Assembly: GCA_019720975.1 (NCBI GenBank) | Contig: JAGVSJ010000006.1 | Coordinates: 17,971 to 81,970, forward strand | Source of the DNA: Candidatus Sysuiplasma superficiale | GTDB lineage: Archaea; Thermoplasmatota; Thermoplasmata; Sysuiplasmatales; Sysuiplasmataceae | Direction of reading: 5' to 3' | Length of the DNA stretch: 64,000 nt | Part shown: piece after piece, positions 53,586-61,932 of the stretch | How the letters are laid out: every line of letters starts with the position of its first letter | Numbering within the stretch: the first letter of the stretch is position 1 | Notes under the pieces: generated by a model | Seen by the model: only the letters and a program-made list of their open reading frames with translations | What the model was told of the DNA's origin: nothing | Database searches by the model: none | Made by a program: the position numbers and the translations under genes

Positions 53586-53600
53586 TTTTATTTAAATATA
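53586..53600 (+). promoter_or_regulatory. TATA box of the CPA2 antiporter gene
   Basis: tttatttaaatata 28 nt before ATG 53629, with the ribosome binding site aaggag at 53616-53621. Confidence 0.45.
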
Positions 53601-53628
53601 GCAGGTTATACCTCGAAGGAGTAGTCTG

Positions 53629-54789
53629 ATGGACATCATCACATCCATACTGATAATTCTCGGCGTAGGCCTCGTTCTCGGGCAGCTATTCGAGCATTAC
53701 AGACTCGCAGCTGTTGCAGGGGAGATCGTAGGTGGAATTGTTCTTGGCCCGGCTATTCTCGGCATTGTCAGGCCTGACGCGGTGCTGTCAAGCCTCTCAG
53801 AGCTTTCCCTTTTCTTCATAGTTCTGCTGATCGGCATAGAGATGACGACGGAAGTTCTCTCAAGCTCCTACAGAAAGGCCCTGCCATTTTCATTCACCAG
53901 CTTCATGCTCCCGGTTGTAATCATGACAGCTATTCTGTACTTTTTGTTCAGGTTCACCTTTGCTGCTTCCGTCATCGTCTCTGTTTCAATTGGCGTGCCA
54001 TCGATTTCCATAATTTCCGTGCTCGTACGCAACTACGGACTTGTTCAGAAGCCTGGTGGAATAGTTGTTCTGTCCAGCGTCATTATTTCAGACCTGCTTG
54101 CGTTCCTGATATTGTCTGCCTTTCTCAGTAGCAGAACGGTCCTTCCTGAAGTTGTGCTGTTCGCCATCTTTCTCATCCTGCTCTTCTATCTTGACTATCT
54201 GCTTGAAAGGAATTCTGAAAAGGTGATGAAGGCCTTCACCAGACTGAGGGCGACAGAGCACGGCGAAAAGGTGATATTCGGTGTGATAATATTCAGCGGT
54301 CTGCTTGTCTCGTCCTTCTTTCAATTCATTGGAATGACCTATGTCCTTGGTGCTTTTTTCTCCGGGATGGTGATAAGTGACGTAATTGTCGGGAAGGAGC
54401 TTTTTGGTATCATCACAAGAACATTGAACCGGATGAATGAGAGCTTTTTCATACCTGTTTTCTTCACAATAGCGGGAATACAGGCTGTGATCCCGACATC
54501 GGATTATTTTGCCGTGCTGGGCTCGCTGCTGCTGATTACAGGCGGATTGTCAGCACTGATGAGCAGAAAGGTGGCTGAGAAGATTGAGCTCGGAACTGAG
54601 CCGATGACAACCGTGGGACTGCTCGGAGGCAGAGGTGCTGTTGGTGTTGTCATTGCCGGACTTGCCTTGCTCACCGGACTGATCAACTACGACCTTTACT
54701 CCGTAATTCTGTTCGGAACTGTAATACTTTCCTGTATTTTCCCCCTTCTAATCAGGGGGAAGAGGGAAGAGAACAGCCCGGATGCCTGA
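53629..54789 (+). CDS. CPA2-family Na+(K+)/H+ antiporter (Kef/NapA-like membrane domain)
   Basis: 386 aa, about twelve helices. VAGEIVGGIVLGPAILG and the ELSLFFIVLLIGIEM stretch (F.aG.e/d-type helix) in the first half, and LLGGRGAVGVVIAGLAL in the second, are the exchanger signature. No TrkA-N domain at the C-terminus, so it is a membrane-only form. It would exchange Na+ or K+ for H+. It lies between the two peptide-transport systems but on the opposite strand. Confidence 0.88.
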   Translation: MDIITSILIILGVGLVLGQLFEHYRLAAVAGEIVGGIVLGPAILGIVRPDAVLSSLSELSLFFIVLLIGIEMTTEVLSSSYRKALPFSFTSFMLPVVIMTAILYFLFRFTFAASVIVSVSIGVPSISIISVLVRNYGLVQKPGGIVVLSSVIISDLLAFLILSAFLSSRTVLPEVVLFAIFLILLFYLDYLLERNSEKVMKAFTRLRATEHGEKVIFGVIIFSGLLVSSFFQFIGMTYVLGAFFSGMVISDVIVGKELFGIITRTLNRMNESFFIPVFFTIAGIQAVIPTSDYFAVLGSLLLITGGLSALMSRKVAEKIELGTEPMTTVGLLGGRGAVGVVIAGLALLTGLINYDLYSVILFGTVILSCIFPLLIRGKREENSPDA

Positions 54790-54814
54790 ATCCGCATCCT
54801 GACACTCTTGTGAA

Positions 54815-55132
54815 TTACACTGAATAGGAGAAGAATCCGTTTGACTTCAATGCCCTGTCGTTGTGCTCATTGGCAAGCCTCTGGGAAGAAACCTCATATC
54901 TGAGTATTTCATCGAGTGTGTAGTGAAGGAAATAAGCAAGCTTTTCAAGCCTGTCTATCGGGAAAGGCTGTCTTCCAATGAGTATCTGCCTCAATGGCCA
55001 TGCAGGGTGAATCCGTGACCGGTAACCGATGATCCTGGCAAGCCTGTTAATACCGTCTGCCTGCTCTATTCCCTCCCTGATCAGAGGGATCCTGAAATCT
55101 GCGATCAACCATACTTTCCGTTTCTGTGCCAT
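54815..55132 (-). CDS. Small HTH-like protein
   Basis: 105 aa. EGIEQADGINRLARIIGYRS, then PLRQILIGRQPFPIDRLEKLAYFLHYTLDEIL, resembles an XRE-like helix bundle with a DNA-binding pattern. A TATA-like tgtttaaatattgc (55156-55169, minus) lies 23 nt from ATG 55132, indicating a leaderless mRNA. Family name unknown. Convergent with the antiporter gene. Confidence 0.6.
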   Translation of the reverse strand: MAQKRKVWLIADFRIPLIREGIEQADGINRLARIIGYRSRIHPAWPLRQILIGRQPFPIDRLEKLAYFLHYTLDEILRYEVSSQRLANEHNDRALKSNGFFSYSV

Positions 55133-55155
55133 ACAGCTGATTAATTAAGTAATTT

Positions 55156-55169
55156 GCAATATTTAAACA
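55156..55169 (-). promoter_or_regulatory. TATA box of the small HTH-like gene
   Basis: Minus-strand tgtttaaatattgc, 23 nt before the ATG. Confidence 0.5.
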
Positions 55170-55372
55170 GTTTGATTCATTTGTAGAAATCCAGGTCTGT
55201 CTGCGGCCCTAACCAGCCTGTGAAAAATGCAGAAACACCACAGCTGACGAGGACCGGGAAATACCCAATTGAATTACTGCCCGTGCATTCACTGCATTCG
55301 GCACGTGGCATTGCATGCCTTCAGAAACGAATTAATATTCACACTCTCTCATTGTCACCGCTGGATGAATTA

Positions 55373-55915
55373 ATGCATGCGTGGGCATACTTCAGAAAGG
55401 ATATCTTCGCGGTCGGTGCCTCTCTTCTCATCCTCGGAACGGCACTCTTTTTTCTTCCATTGACAACAACATCTGTACTGACCAACAGCGGTTTCGCCTA
55501 CAGCGGGCGCAATTCCTGGTACCAGTCGGGCATCCTTTATCTGCCGGCCGGCTATTCGATATCCCTTAAAATAATCTCGGGGACGCCGGCTCTTGTTGGG
55601 CTCGCCGGGTACAGCCGGTGGAATCAGTATGCTGAGGGAAATCTGAGCACACCGCCTCTCTTCGAATCAATTTCCGGTACCTCAGGTGAAATGCACTTCA
55701 CCGCCAGCCACGGCACACTGTTCTACATAGTGGCTATGCCTCTTTCTGGCACGTCTATACCCGTTCTCGAATTCATAATAGGTGCGACAAATCCGCACGG
55801 ATTTGCCGGATATTCCATGCTTGCTTTCTTTGGGGGAAGTGTTCTCATCTTCCTTTCTTTCTCGTACGAACTTTTACGTAAAAAAGCTGACAGAAGATTC
55901 AGACAAGATAGATGA
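55373..55915 (+). CDS. Two-TM protein with extracytoplasmic beta domain
   Basis: About 180 aa from ATG 55373, after GGATGA; the track ORF starts 51 codons earlier with unlikely sequence, and an AT-rich attaatattc (about 55330-55340) supports the later start. Helix 1 AVGASLLILGTALFFLPL, an outer Ser/Gly/Tyr-rich beta domain, helix 2 MLAFFGGSVLIFLSFSYELL, and a basic tail. Function unknown. Its last 17 nt overlap the convergent gene at 55899. Confidence 0.6.
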   Translation: MHAWAYFRKDIFAVGASLLILGTALFFLPLTTTSVLTNSGFAYSGRNSWYQSGILYLPAGYSISLKIISGTPALVGLAGYSRWNQYAEGNLSTPPLFESISGTSGEMHFTASHGTLFYIVAMPLSGTSIPVLEFIIGATNPHGFAGYSMLAFFGGSVLIFLSFSYELLRKKADRRFRQDR

Positions 55916-56273
55916 TGACTGCGGCAAGAATGTAGAGGAATGCAACGCCTATGTAAATGGAAGTGAGTATGAACTGCTGTTTGTATATGTAATTGAGGTC
56001 CCCTTCGCCAAAGGGGAGATTGTTGTCCATGACCTCCTTGACATACATCTTTGCGCCGAAATCCCAGAAAGCGCCTATGAACATAACACCAACGCCGAAG
56101 ATGAATAGAAGTACGGGCATTACCTGCACGTAGTTAAAGAGACCGAAGTAGGAAAAGGGGAAAGGAACTGAGAGAATCAGAATAAGTGCAAGTATCGGGA
56201 ACAGGGCATAGGTCAGCCTTGCCCTGACCATTGCGCGTCGCATTGCCTCCCTTTCTGGTTCCTCCTCTTTCAT
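55899..56273 (-). CDS. Three-TM protein downstream of peptide system 2
   Basis: 124 aa: a charged N-terminus (MKEEEPEREAMRRAMVRAR) and three hydrophobic helices (about 22-40, 50-70 and 100-123). It begins 25 nt after the fused ATPase gene on the same strand, so it is probably the last gene of that operon. No family recognised; may be an accessory subunit. Confidence 0.65.
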   Translation of the reverse strand: MKEEEPEREAMRRAMVRARLTYALFPILALILILSVPFPFSYFGLFNYVQVMPVLLFIFGVGVMFIGAFWDFGAKMYVKEVMDNNLPFGEGDLNYIYKQQFILTSIYIGVAFLYILAAVIIYLV

Positions 56274-56297
56274 CTCCGTTCTTTTATAATGAGGATG

Positions 56298-58556
56298 TCA
56301 GTCATTAAACTTGTTTCTCCTCATCTCAAGTATCTGATTGTGATCGAAATGGCAGAGATACCAGTGTGACCCTGTTCCCTGGACAGGGGGAGGTGTATCC
56401 CTGCATATCTCTGCCCTGTACGGACATCGCAGATAGAATCTGCATCCTTTCGGCACGTTAATGGCAGAGCCTATCTCTCCCTCAATCTGAAGATTTCCCG
56501 GATTCCAGTTTGGAGCGGGAATGGGTACAGCCTGCAGAAGCGCGATCGTATAGGGATGAAGCGGATTCCGTATCACCTCTTCCGTTTCACCCACCTCAAC
56601 AGCAACACCGAGATACATCACGAGTATGCGATCCGCAAGATAACGTGCGGATGCAATGTCGTGTGTTATGTAGATGATAGTTATCCCGAATTCACTCCTG
56701 AGTTTCAGCAGCAGATTCATGAAACCTGCACGCAGCGACACATCAAGCATGGAAATCGGTTCGTCCGCAATGAGCATGTCAGGCCTGAGAACGAGTGCCC
56801 TGGCAGCAGCTACCCTCTGCCTCTCGCCACCGCTCAATTCATGTGGAAAGCGCTCCAGATAGTTTTCAGGAGGAGTGAGATTAACTGTCCTGAGCGCGAG
56901 GCTGACAAGTCTCACGATCTCATTGGGGTTTCTGCTTACCTTGTGGGCCAGAACAGGTTCCTGAACTATGTCGAATATGGTCATCTTTGGATCGAGTGAA
57001 TCATAGGGGTCCTGGAATATCATCTGCGTCTGCCGTCTGAAGAGCTCGTAGCTCACGCTGCTCTCTTTCAGTGCCCCTATATCGAGCGGCCCGTTTACCT
57101 GCAGGTCCGAAGGCAAATTTTCCGAAGCCCCGGCGATTGCCCTCGACTCCTGCCTAGCTTCCACAGGGGAAGAAGAATTGACAGGGTAGTAGAGAATTTT
57201 GCCCGCGGTGGGTTTAAGCAGCCCAAGCAGTGTTTTGCCTATGGTTGTCTTTCCGCTTCCGCTTTCTCCCACAATCGCAAATATCTCATTTCTTCCTATT
57301 TCCACAGATATGTGATCCACTGCCCTTACTAGCCTTCCTTCCGAGGAACGGCTAAAAACGGAACCGAACAGTGTCCCCCTGAGATCGAAATACTTTGACA
57401 GATTCTCTGTTTTGATTATGTCATAGCTTCTGGTAGGTTTGAAGCTGTGGAATGACTCTATGAGCCTGGATGACGACATACTGGCTTTCAGTTTTCCGGA
57501 AACAAAATCGGATGCAAAATGGCAGAGGCTGTAATGGTTCTCTGAAACCATCACTGCAGGCGGATCCTCTTCCCTGCATACCTGCTGCGCGTAAAGGCAA
57601 CGCGACGCAAATTTGCATCCCTTTGTTTCGGCTATAGGGTCCGGCGGAGAACCAGGAATGCCAATTATCGGCTCCCTGGCCTTCGCCAGAGAAGGATAGC
57701 TGTCGAGCAGAGCCCTGGTGTATGGATTGGCTGATCTGACATATATATCCTCAATACTGCCGATCTCCATTATGCGCCCGGCATACATCACTGCTATCCT
57801 GTCTGCAAGCTGGGCAATCACACCTATGTCGTGGGAGATGACAATCATCGATTCGATCTCTGTCTTCCTGAGTTCCTTGAGTTCAGATATTATTCTTGCC
57901 TGGGTGATGACATCCAGACCTGTGGTTGGCTCATCCGCAATGACCAGCCTGGGCTTGAGCGCGAGTGCCATTGCTATAACTGCCCTCTGCTTCATGCCTC
58001 CGCTAAGCTCATGCGGAAAGGAGTCAAGTACAGCAGGATTCAATCCAGCATGTCTTACAGCCTCGAGAACCTTCTGAGAGATCGCATCCTCGTCCAGGTC
58101 GGTGTGGAAACGGAAGACTTCGGATATCTGCTTTCTGATCGTATAGGCTGGATTGAAGGCATTCATGGAACCCTGGAAAACAATCGATATGCCTTTCCAC
58201 CTTATCCTTGAAAGTTTCTCCGACAGTATTTTTCTCTGCTTCCTCTTCAGATGAACAGAAGACTTGCCGGAGAAATCAGGTGATGCTACTGTCTCACCCA
58301 TGAATCTTACTTCACCCGAGACTGACGCGTTTTCAGGAAGCATCGAAATTATAGCGTTTGCAAGTGTTGTCTTTCCGCTTCCGCTCTCACCAAGTATTCC
58401 CAGTGTTTCGCCGCTGCGTAAATTGAGATTTATCCTGTCAAGTGCTTTCACCACACCATCATCGGTGTCGAAATTCACTGAAAGATTGTCAACTGCAATG
58501 ACTGGCGCAGACGTGTCCTTGGCAGCTGTCCTGTAGTCAGCAACAGAACCTATCAT
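56298..58556 (-). CDS. Fused DppD-DppF peptide ABC transporter ATPase (system 2)
   Basis: 752 aa with two complete ATPase halves. First: GESGSGKTT (about 56-64), VFQGSMNAFNP, LSGGMKQR, VIADEPTTGLD, GCKFASRCLYAQQVC. Second, from about residue 385: GESGSGKTTIG, IFQDPYDSLDP, LSGGERQR, LIADEPISMLD, GCRFYLRCPYRAEIC. Both halves keep the C-terminal oligopeptide-transporter Cys motif. A linker (about 350-385) joins them in the D-F order of separate genes. Overlaps the permease gene upstream by 4 nt. One chain can therefore supply both nucleotide sites. Confidence 0.95.
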   Translation of the reverse strand: MIGSVADYRTAAKDTSAPVIAVDNLSVNFDTDDGVVKALDRINLNLRSGETLGILGESGSGKTTLANAIISMLPENASVSGEVRFMGETVASPDFSGKSSVHLKRKQRKILSEKLSRIRWKGISIVFQGSMNAFNPAYTIRKQISEVFRFHTDLDEDAISQKVLEAVRHAGLNPAVLDSFPHELSGGMKQRAVIAMALALKPRLVIADEPTTGLDVITQARIISELKELRKTEIESMIVISHDIGVIAQLADRIAVMYAGRIMEIGSIEDIYVRSANPYTRALLDSYPSLAKAREPIIGIPGSPPDPIAETKGCKFASRCLYAQQVCREEDPPAVMVSENHYSLCHFASDFVSGKLKASMSSSRLIESFHSFKPTRSYDIIKTENLSKYFDLRGTLFGSVFSRSSEGRLVRAVDHISVEIGRNEIFAIVGESGSGKTTIGKTLLGLLKPTAGKILYYPVNSSSPVEARQESRAIAGASENLPSDLQVNGPLDIGALKESSVSYELFRRQTQMIFQDPYDSLDPKMTIFDIVQEPVLAHKVSRNPNEIVRLVSLALRTVNLTPPENYLERFPHELSGGERQRVAAARALVLRPDMLIADEPISMLDVSLRAGFMNLLLKLRSEFGITIIYITHDIASARYLADRILVMYLGVAVEVGETEEVIRNPLHPYTIALLQAVPIPAPNWNPGNLQIEGEIGSAINVPKGCRFYLRCPYRAEICRDTPPPVQGTGSHWYLCHFDHNQILEMRRNKFND

Positions 58557-60817
58557 CTGCTTCTCAACCTCGGATTCACAACTTCATCAAGTCCTCTGGA
58601 AACAAAGACGAACGCAAAGACAAATGCGGTAAGGGCGATGGAGGGCGGCAATATCCACCATGGTGCTCTGGCTGCCAGGAAAAAGTTTGACAAAGTGGCG
58701 TTCAGCATTGCACCCCAGGTGGATATATCGAGCGGGGCAACACCCAGGAACTGAAGCGTGGAAACACCGGCAACAGCGCCGCCAATGCCAATAGCGGTGA
58801 AGTAGGCCAGGAGGGGTGTCATGTTGGACAGAAAATGTCTTCTCAATATCTGCATGCTTCTTGCACCGGATATCTTTGCCGCCTCTATAAACGCATGTGA
58901 TTTTATGGAGCGGACAACACCTATGAGTGTGAAAGTGGTGAAAGGCCATCCCACGAGCGTCAGAACAAGGATGATATTGGTGAGGGATGGGCCGAGGACG
59001 GATGACATGACTATTAGCAGGGCGATGAACGGAATCAGAAATATCACGAGAGATACTGTTTCGACGACTGACCCGATGAAACCTCCAAGGTAGCCAACGA
59101 TCACAGCGAAAACGACAGAAATGACTATTATACCGATTGCCACAGCTATCCCTATTTCCCAGTCATATACAAAACTCGCCACCCACTGACTCCACACATC
59201 CTGTCCATAAATGTTTGTACCGAAGAGGTACACGTTGCCTGATGGAGCATGCAATGTTGGCGGTATCGGGTTAATGTCAACGCCTGTGGTGGAATAAAGA
59301 ACAAGGTACTGGCTGCTGGTTATGAATGCAACAGTGTCTTCCCCTGAAAAGGAATCCTTTACAAGAGCCGGGGATGAGGTAGTAATTACTCCCGGATATT
59401 TTGCATGCCATTCAAATGCATCCTTTCCGCCCTGGGTTGAAACAGCTGTGAGGAAACCACTGCCCGTCGAAAGTATGAAGGAGGAGGTATCTGGCGCATA
59501 GGAAGGTGTGCTGAAATACTTGCCCTCACCCTTCGGCACCGGAATGATTGAATTGCTGTTAAGCAGCTTGTTTACGTTGCTCAATATGTACATATCCGAG
59601 GAGGTGAAAACAGCAGTGTAAGCAGGAAAGCCCGAACTGCCGTAGGATGAGGAGTAACCTGTCACTGGCGAAGCCGTCTGATATACCTTCACGGCTGTGC
59701 CGTTGCTGAGACTGAAGCCGTAAAAATAGTTCCCTGATGCGACAAAGGCCATGCTGCCCGAAACTATACCAAGCTGATAGTCCCTGGGAACGTGAATTGG
59801 AATGTCCGAATCGATGGCTGATGTAAGATTTGTCTCCCAGTTCAGTTTACCTGAGAGGGCATGAATAGATATCATGGAATTCCCGTCGGCAACCAGCACC
59901 TGCTCGGCATAAGTATGACCAGGCGTGTAATCGGATCCGACGAACACAGGCAGGGAAGGTGTCTGGTTTCCAGGCAACCTGTATATCCAGGACTGAACAA
60001 GGGGGTCCGTATAATACGCGGAAAGGTAAGTTCCCGAACTGTTTCTGAAAACAGCAAAAAGCATGCCGGGCGTGAAACCTGATGATTGCGACAGGGAGCT
60101 GTGGAATGGCACCCAGGCCGGGGGCACGGATGCTATTGACTGTGAGTTAGAGACCACAGGAAGAATGAAAGTTCTGTTGGTATACACAGTTTCATTGTCA
60201 GTCAGGTAAGGCTTTCCTGTTCCGGAACCGTGCTCGCCGGACCACTGTATCCTGCTCAGAAAGATGGTGCCGTTGTTTGTGGAGAGCAGAAGATAGTTGC
60301 TATATGACAGGGCTGAATATCCGCTTCCAACAAAGGTTGAGTAGCTCGAAAGTGGGAAAACGGACACAGGATATGCAAAGACACCGGCAGAGAGATTGAT
60401 ATCCATCAGTGAGTAGATTGTTCCATTTGCGGTAGTAGGGCTTCCGCCGAGCCCCACTCCGTAGACATGGCCAGACGGTGTTCCTGCGTATACAAGATAG
60501 CTTCCTGCAGGTGCGAGTTCAGAAGCTGTAGGAGCATATACAGTACCATTCAGTAAAAAACTGGAAGGGAGGTGCACGGACAGTTCGATCTGTGAGACAT
60601 AAGTATCCTCTGTAGGGGCATAGAAAGTCAGAGGGTTGTGCAGTGTTAGAACAGGAGAAAGGATGGCGACAGCGGCAAAGAAGACAAGCATGTAGAAACC
60701 AACCTTTCCATAGGACGACCTGTAGTATATCGCCCACTGCCTCTTGAATCTGACGTACTGAAAATGAAGACGTTCTCGTCTGAAACTCTGACCTGCTTCC
60801 TTCTGGTTCGCGGCCAT
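58553..60817 (-). CDS. DppC-type permease with giant extracytoplasmic propeller-like insertion (system 2)
   Basis: 754 aa, more than twice the DppC length. TM1 (about 36-58, VGFYMLVFFAAVAILSPVLTL) and the permease core from about 551 (YDWEIGIAVAIGIIVISVV, EAA loop FIEAAKISGARSMQILRRHF) match the family. Between them, in the TM1-TM2 outer loop, sit about 480 residues of Ser/Gly/Tyr-rich beta sequence. Repeats such as VADGNSMISIHALSGKLNWETNL, MAFVASGNYFYGFSLSNGT and ILSTGSGFLTAVSTQGGKDAFEWHA look like PQQ/quinoprotein-type propeller blades (gxxxAld..tGk..W). The frame is unbroken, so this is not a misassembly of separate ORFs. No binding protein for this system is in the window; the domain may take that role. 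Confidence 0.88.
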   Translation of the reverse strand: MAANQKEAGQSFRRERLHFQYVRFKRQWAIYYRSSYGKVGFYMLVFFAAVAILSPVLTLHNPLTFYAPTEDTYVSQIELSVHLPSSFLLNGTVYAPTASELAPAGSYLVYAGTPSGHVYGVGLGGSPTTANGTIYSLMDINLSAGVFAYPVSVFPLSSYSTFVGSGYSALSYSNYLLLSTNNGTIFLSRIQWSGEHGSGTGKPYLTDNETVYTNRTFILPVVSNSQSIASVPPAWVPFHSSLSQSSGFTPGMLFAVFRNSSGTYLSAYYTDPLVQSWIYRLPGNQTPSLPVFVGSDYTPGHTYAEQVLVADGNSMISIHALSGKLNWETNLTSAIDSDIPIHVPRDYQLGIVSGSMAFVASGNYFYGFSLSNGTAVKVYQTASPVTGYSSSYGSSGFPAYTAVFTSSDMYILSNVNKLLNSNSIIPVPKGEGKYFSTPSYAPDTSSFILSTGSGFLTAVSTQGGKDAFEWHAKYPGVITTSSPALVKDSFSGEDTVAFITSSQYLVLYSTTGVDINPIPPTLHAPSGNVYLFGTNIYGQDVWSQWVASFVYDWEIGIAVAIGIIVISVVFAVIVGYLGGFIGSVVETVSLVIFLIPFIALLIVMSSVLGPSLTNIILVLTLVGWPFTTFTLIGVVRSIKSHAFIEAAKISGARSMQILRRHFLSNMTPLLAYFTAIGIGGAVAGVSTLQFLGVAPLDISTWGAMLNATLSNFFLAARAPWWILPPSIALTAFVFAFVFVSRGLDEVVNPRLRSR

Positions 60818-60826
60818 GATTGAGCC

Positions 60827-61810
60827 TCAAATGCTTATTCTGGGGTCAAGCCATGCATGTATAAAGTCAATGAGGGAATATGCTATTATAACAATAAGGG
60901 AGATGATGAAAAGCGCGCCTTCGCTCAGCGGATAATCTTCGGTAAGCGTGGCCTCATAAAGTTTGTGCCCAATCCCAGGCCATGAAAATATTATCTCGAC
61001 TATTACAGCGCCACTTGTGAGGAGTGCAAATTCAAGCGCCATCCTGGTTGATACCGGTATCATGGCATTTCTCGCCGCGTGATGGAACATTATGGTCCTT
61101 TCAGGTATACCTTTTGCCCTTGCGGTAGTTATGTAATCCTCTCCGAGCACTGAGACCATTGCGGCACGCATCGTCAGTACATGCGCGGCAACTTCAACAA
61201 CTATCAGACTAAGCAGCGGTAATGCCATCTTGTACATGATATAAAGGAAGGCAGAAACCGTGAACATGTGAAAGTACGCAGGACTGAAACGCGATGTGAC
61301 CGGAAAGATATGATAATAAGCGACGAAGTAAACATACAGAAGTATACCGAGTATGAAGTATGGTATGGAGTTGAGGATCAGACTGGTTGTGTTGATAGCA
61401 GCCTCAGACTTTCGCCCCCTCTTCCAGGTTGCGACGATACCGATGGGAAGACCGAAAACAAACGAGAGAACGGCCGCTGTACCAAGAAGGAGGAGGGTAT
61501 AGGGCATGGAAGAGGCGATCACGTTCCATACCGTGGTGCCTCTGTAATAATCAAAGCCAAAATTGAATGTGAACATGTCCTTCAGATATATGACGAAGTT
61601 TGCAAAGTTCCATTTGCCACCTGCAAGCCCGAGTGACTTTTCAATTGATTCTAGCGTCTGTTTTGACACGTCCTTGCCACGTGCTCCTATGAGAAATAGC
61701 TGGGCAGGGTTACCCGGCATAAGCCTGTATATCACATAAATGAATACGACTGTGGAAAATATCAATACCAATGCCTGAATAATCTTCCTGGCTATCAGAT
61801 AAACATTCAT
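60827..61810 (-). CDS. Peptide ABC transporter permease, DppB type (system 2)
   Basis: 327 aa. TM1 IQALVLIFSTVVFIYVIYRLMPGNPAQL, EAA loop YITTARAKGIPERTIMFHHA and the final GHKLYEATLTEDYPLSEGALFI segment follow the DppB pattern at normal length. 9 nt separate it from the propeller-bearing DppC-type gene, so they are co-transcribed. Confidence 0.93.
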   Translation of the reverse strand: MNVYLIARKIIQALVLIFSTVVFIYVIYRLMPGNPAQLFLIGARGKDVSKQTLESIEKSLGLAGGKWNFANFVIYLKDMFTFNFGFDYYRGTTVWNVIASSMPYTLLLLGTAAVLSFVFGLPIGIVATWKRGRKSEAAINTTSLILNSIPYFILGILLYVYFVAYYHIFPVTSRFSPAYFHMFTVSAFLYIMYKMALPLLSLIVVEVAAHVLTMRAAMVSVLGEDYITTARAKGIPERTIMFHHAARNAMIPVSTRMALEFALLTSGAVIVEIIFSWPGIGHKLYEATLTEDYPLSEGALFIISLIVIIAYSLIDFIHAWLDPRISI

Positions 61811-61932
61811 TAATTACACCATACTGAAATATGCTGGGCTGAACTGATCACTAAATGGTTTAACTGGTTCTTGCTATTAAAAAATAATCAAATCGCCCGG
61901 AGGACGGGACCTCCGGACTCTAAAAAACCGTT

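Noticed and set aside
53629-54789. KefB-type K+ efflux system with TrkA-N domain
   Set aside because: The protein ends after the membrane domain; no nucleotide-binding domain is present in it or next to it.
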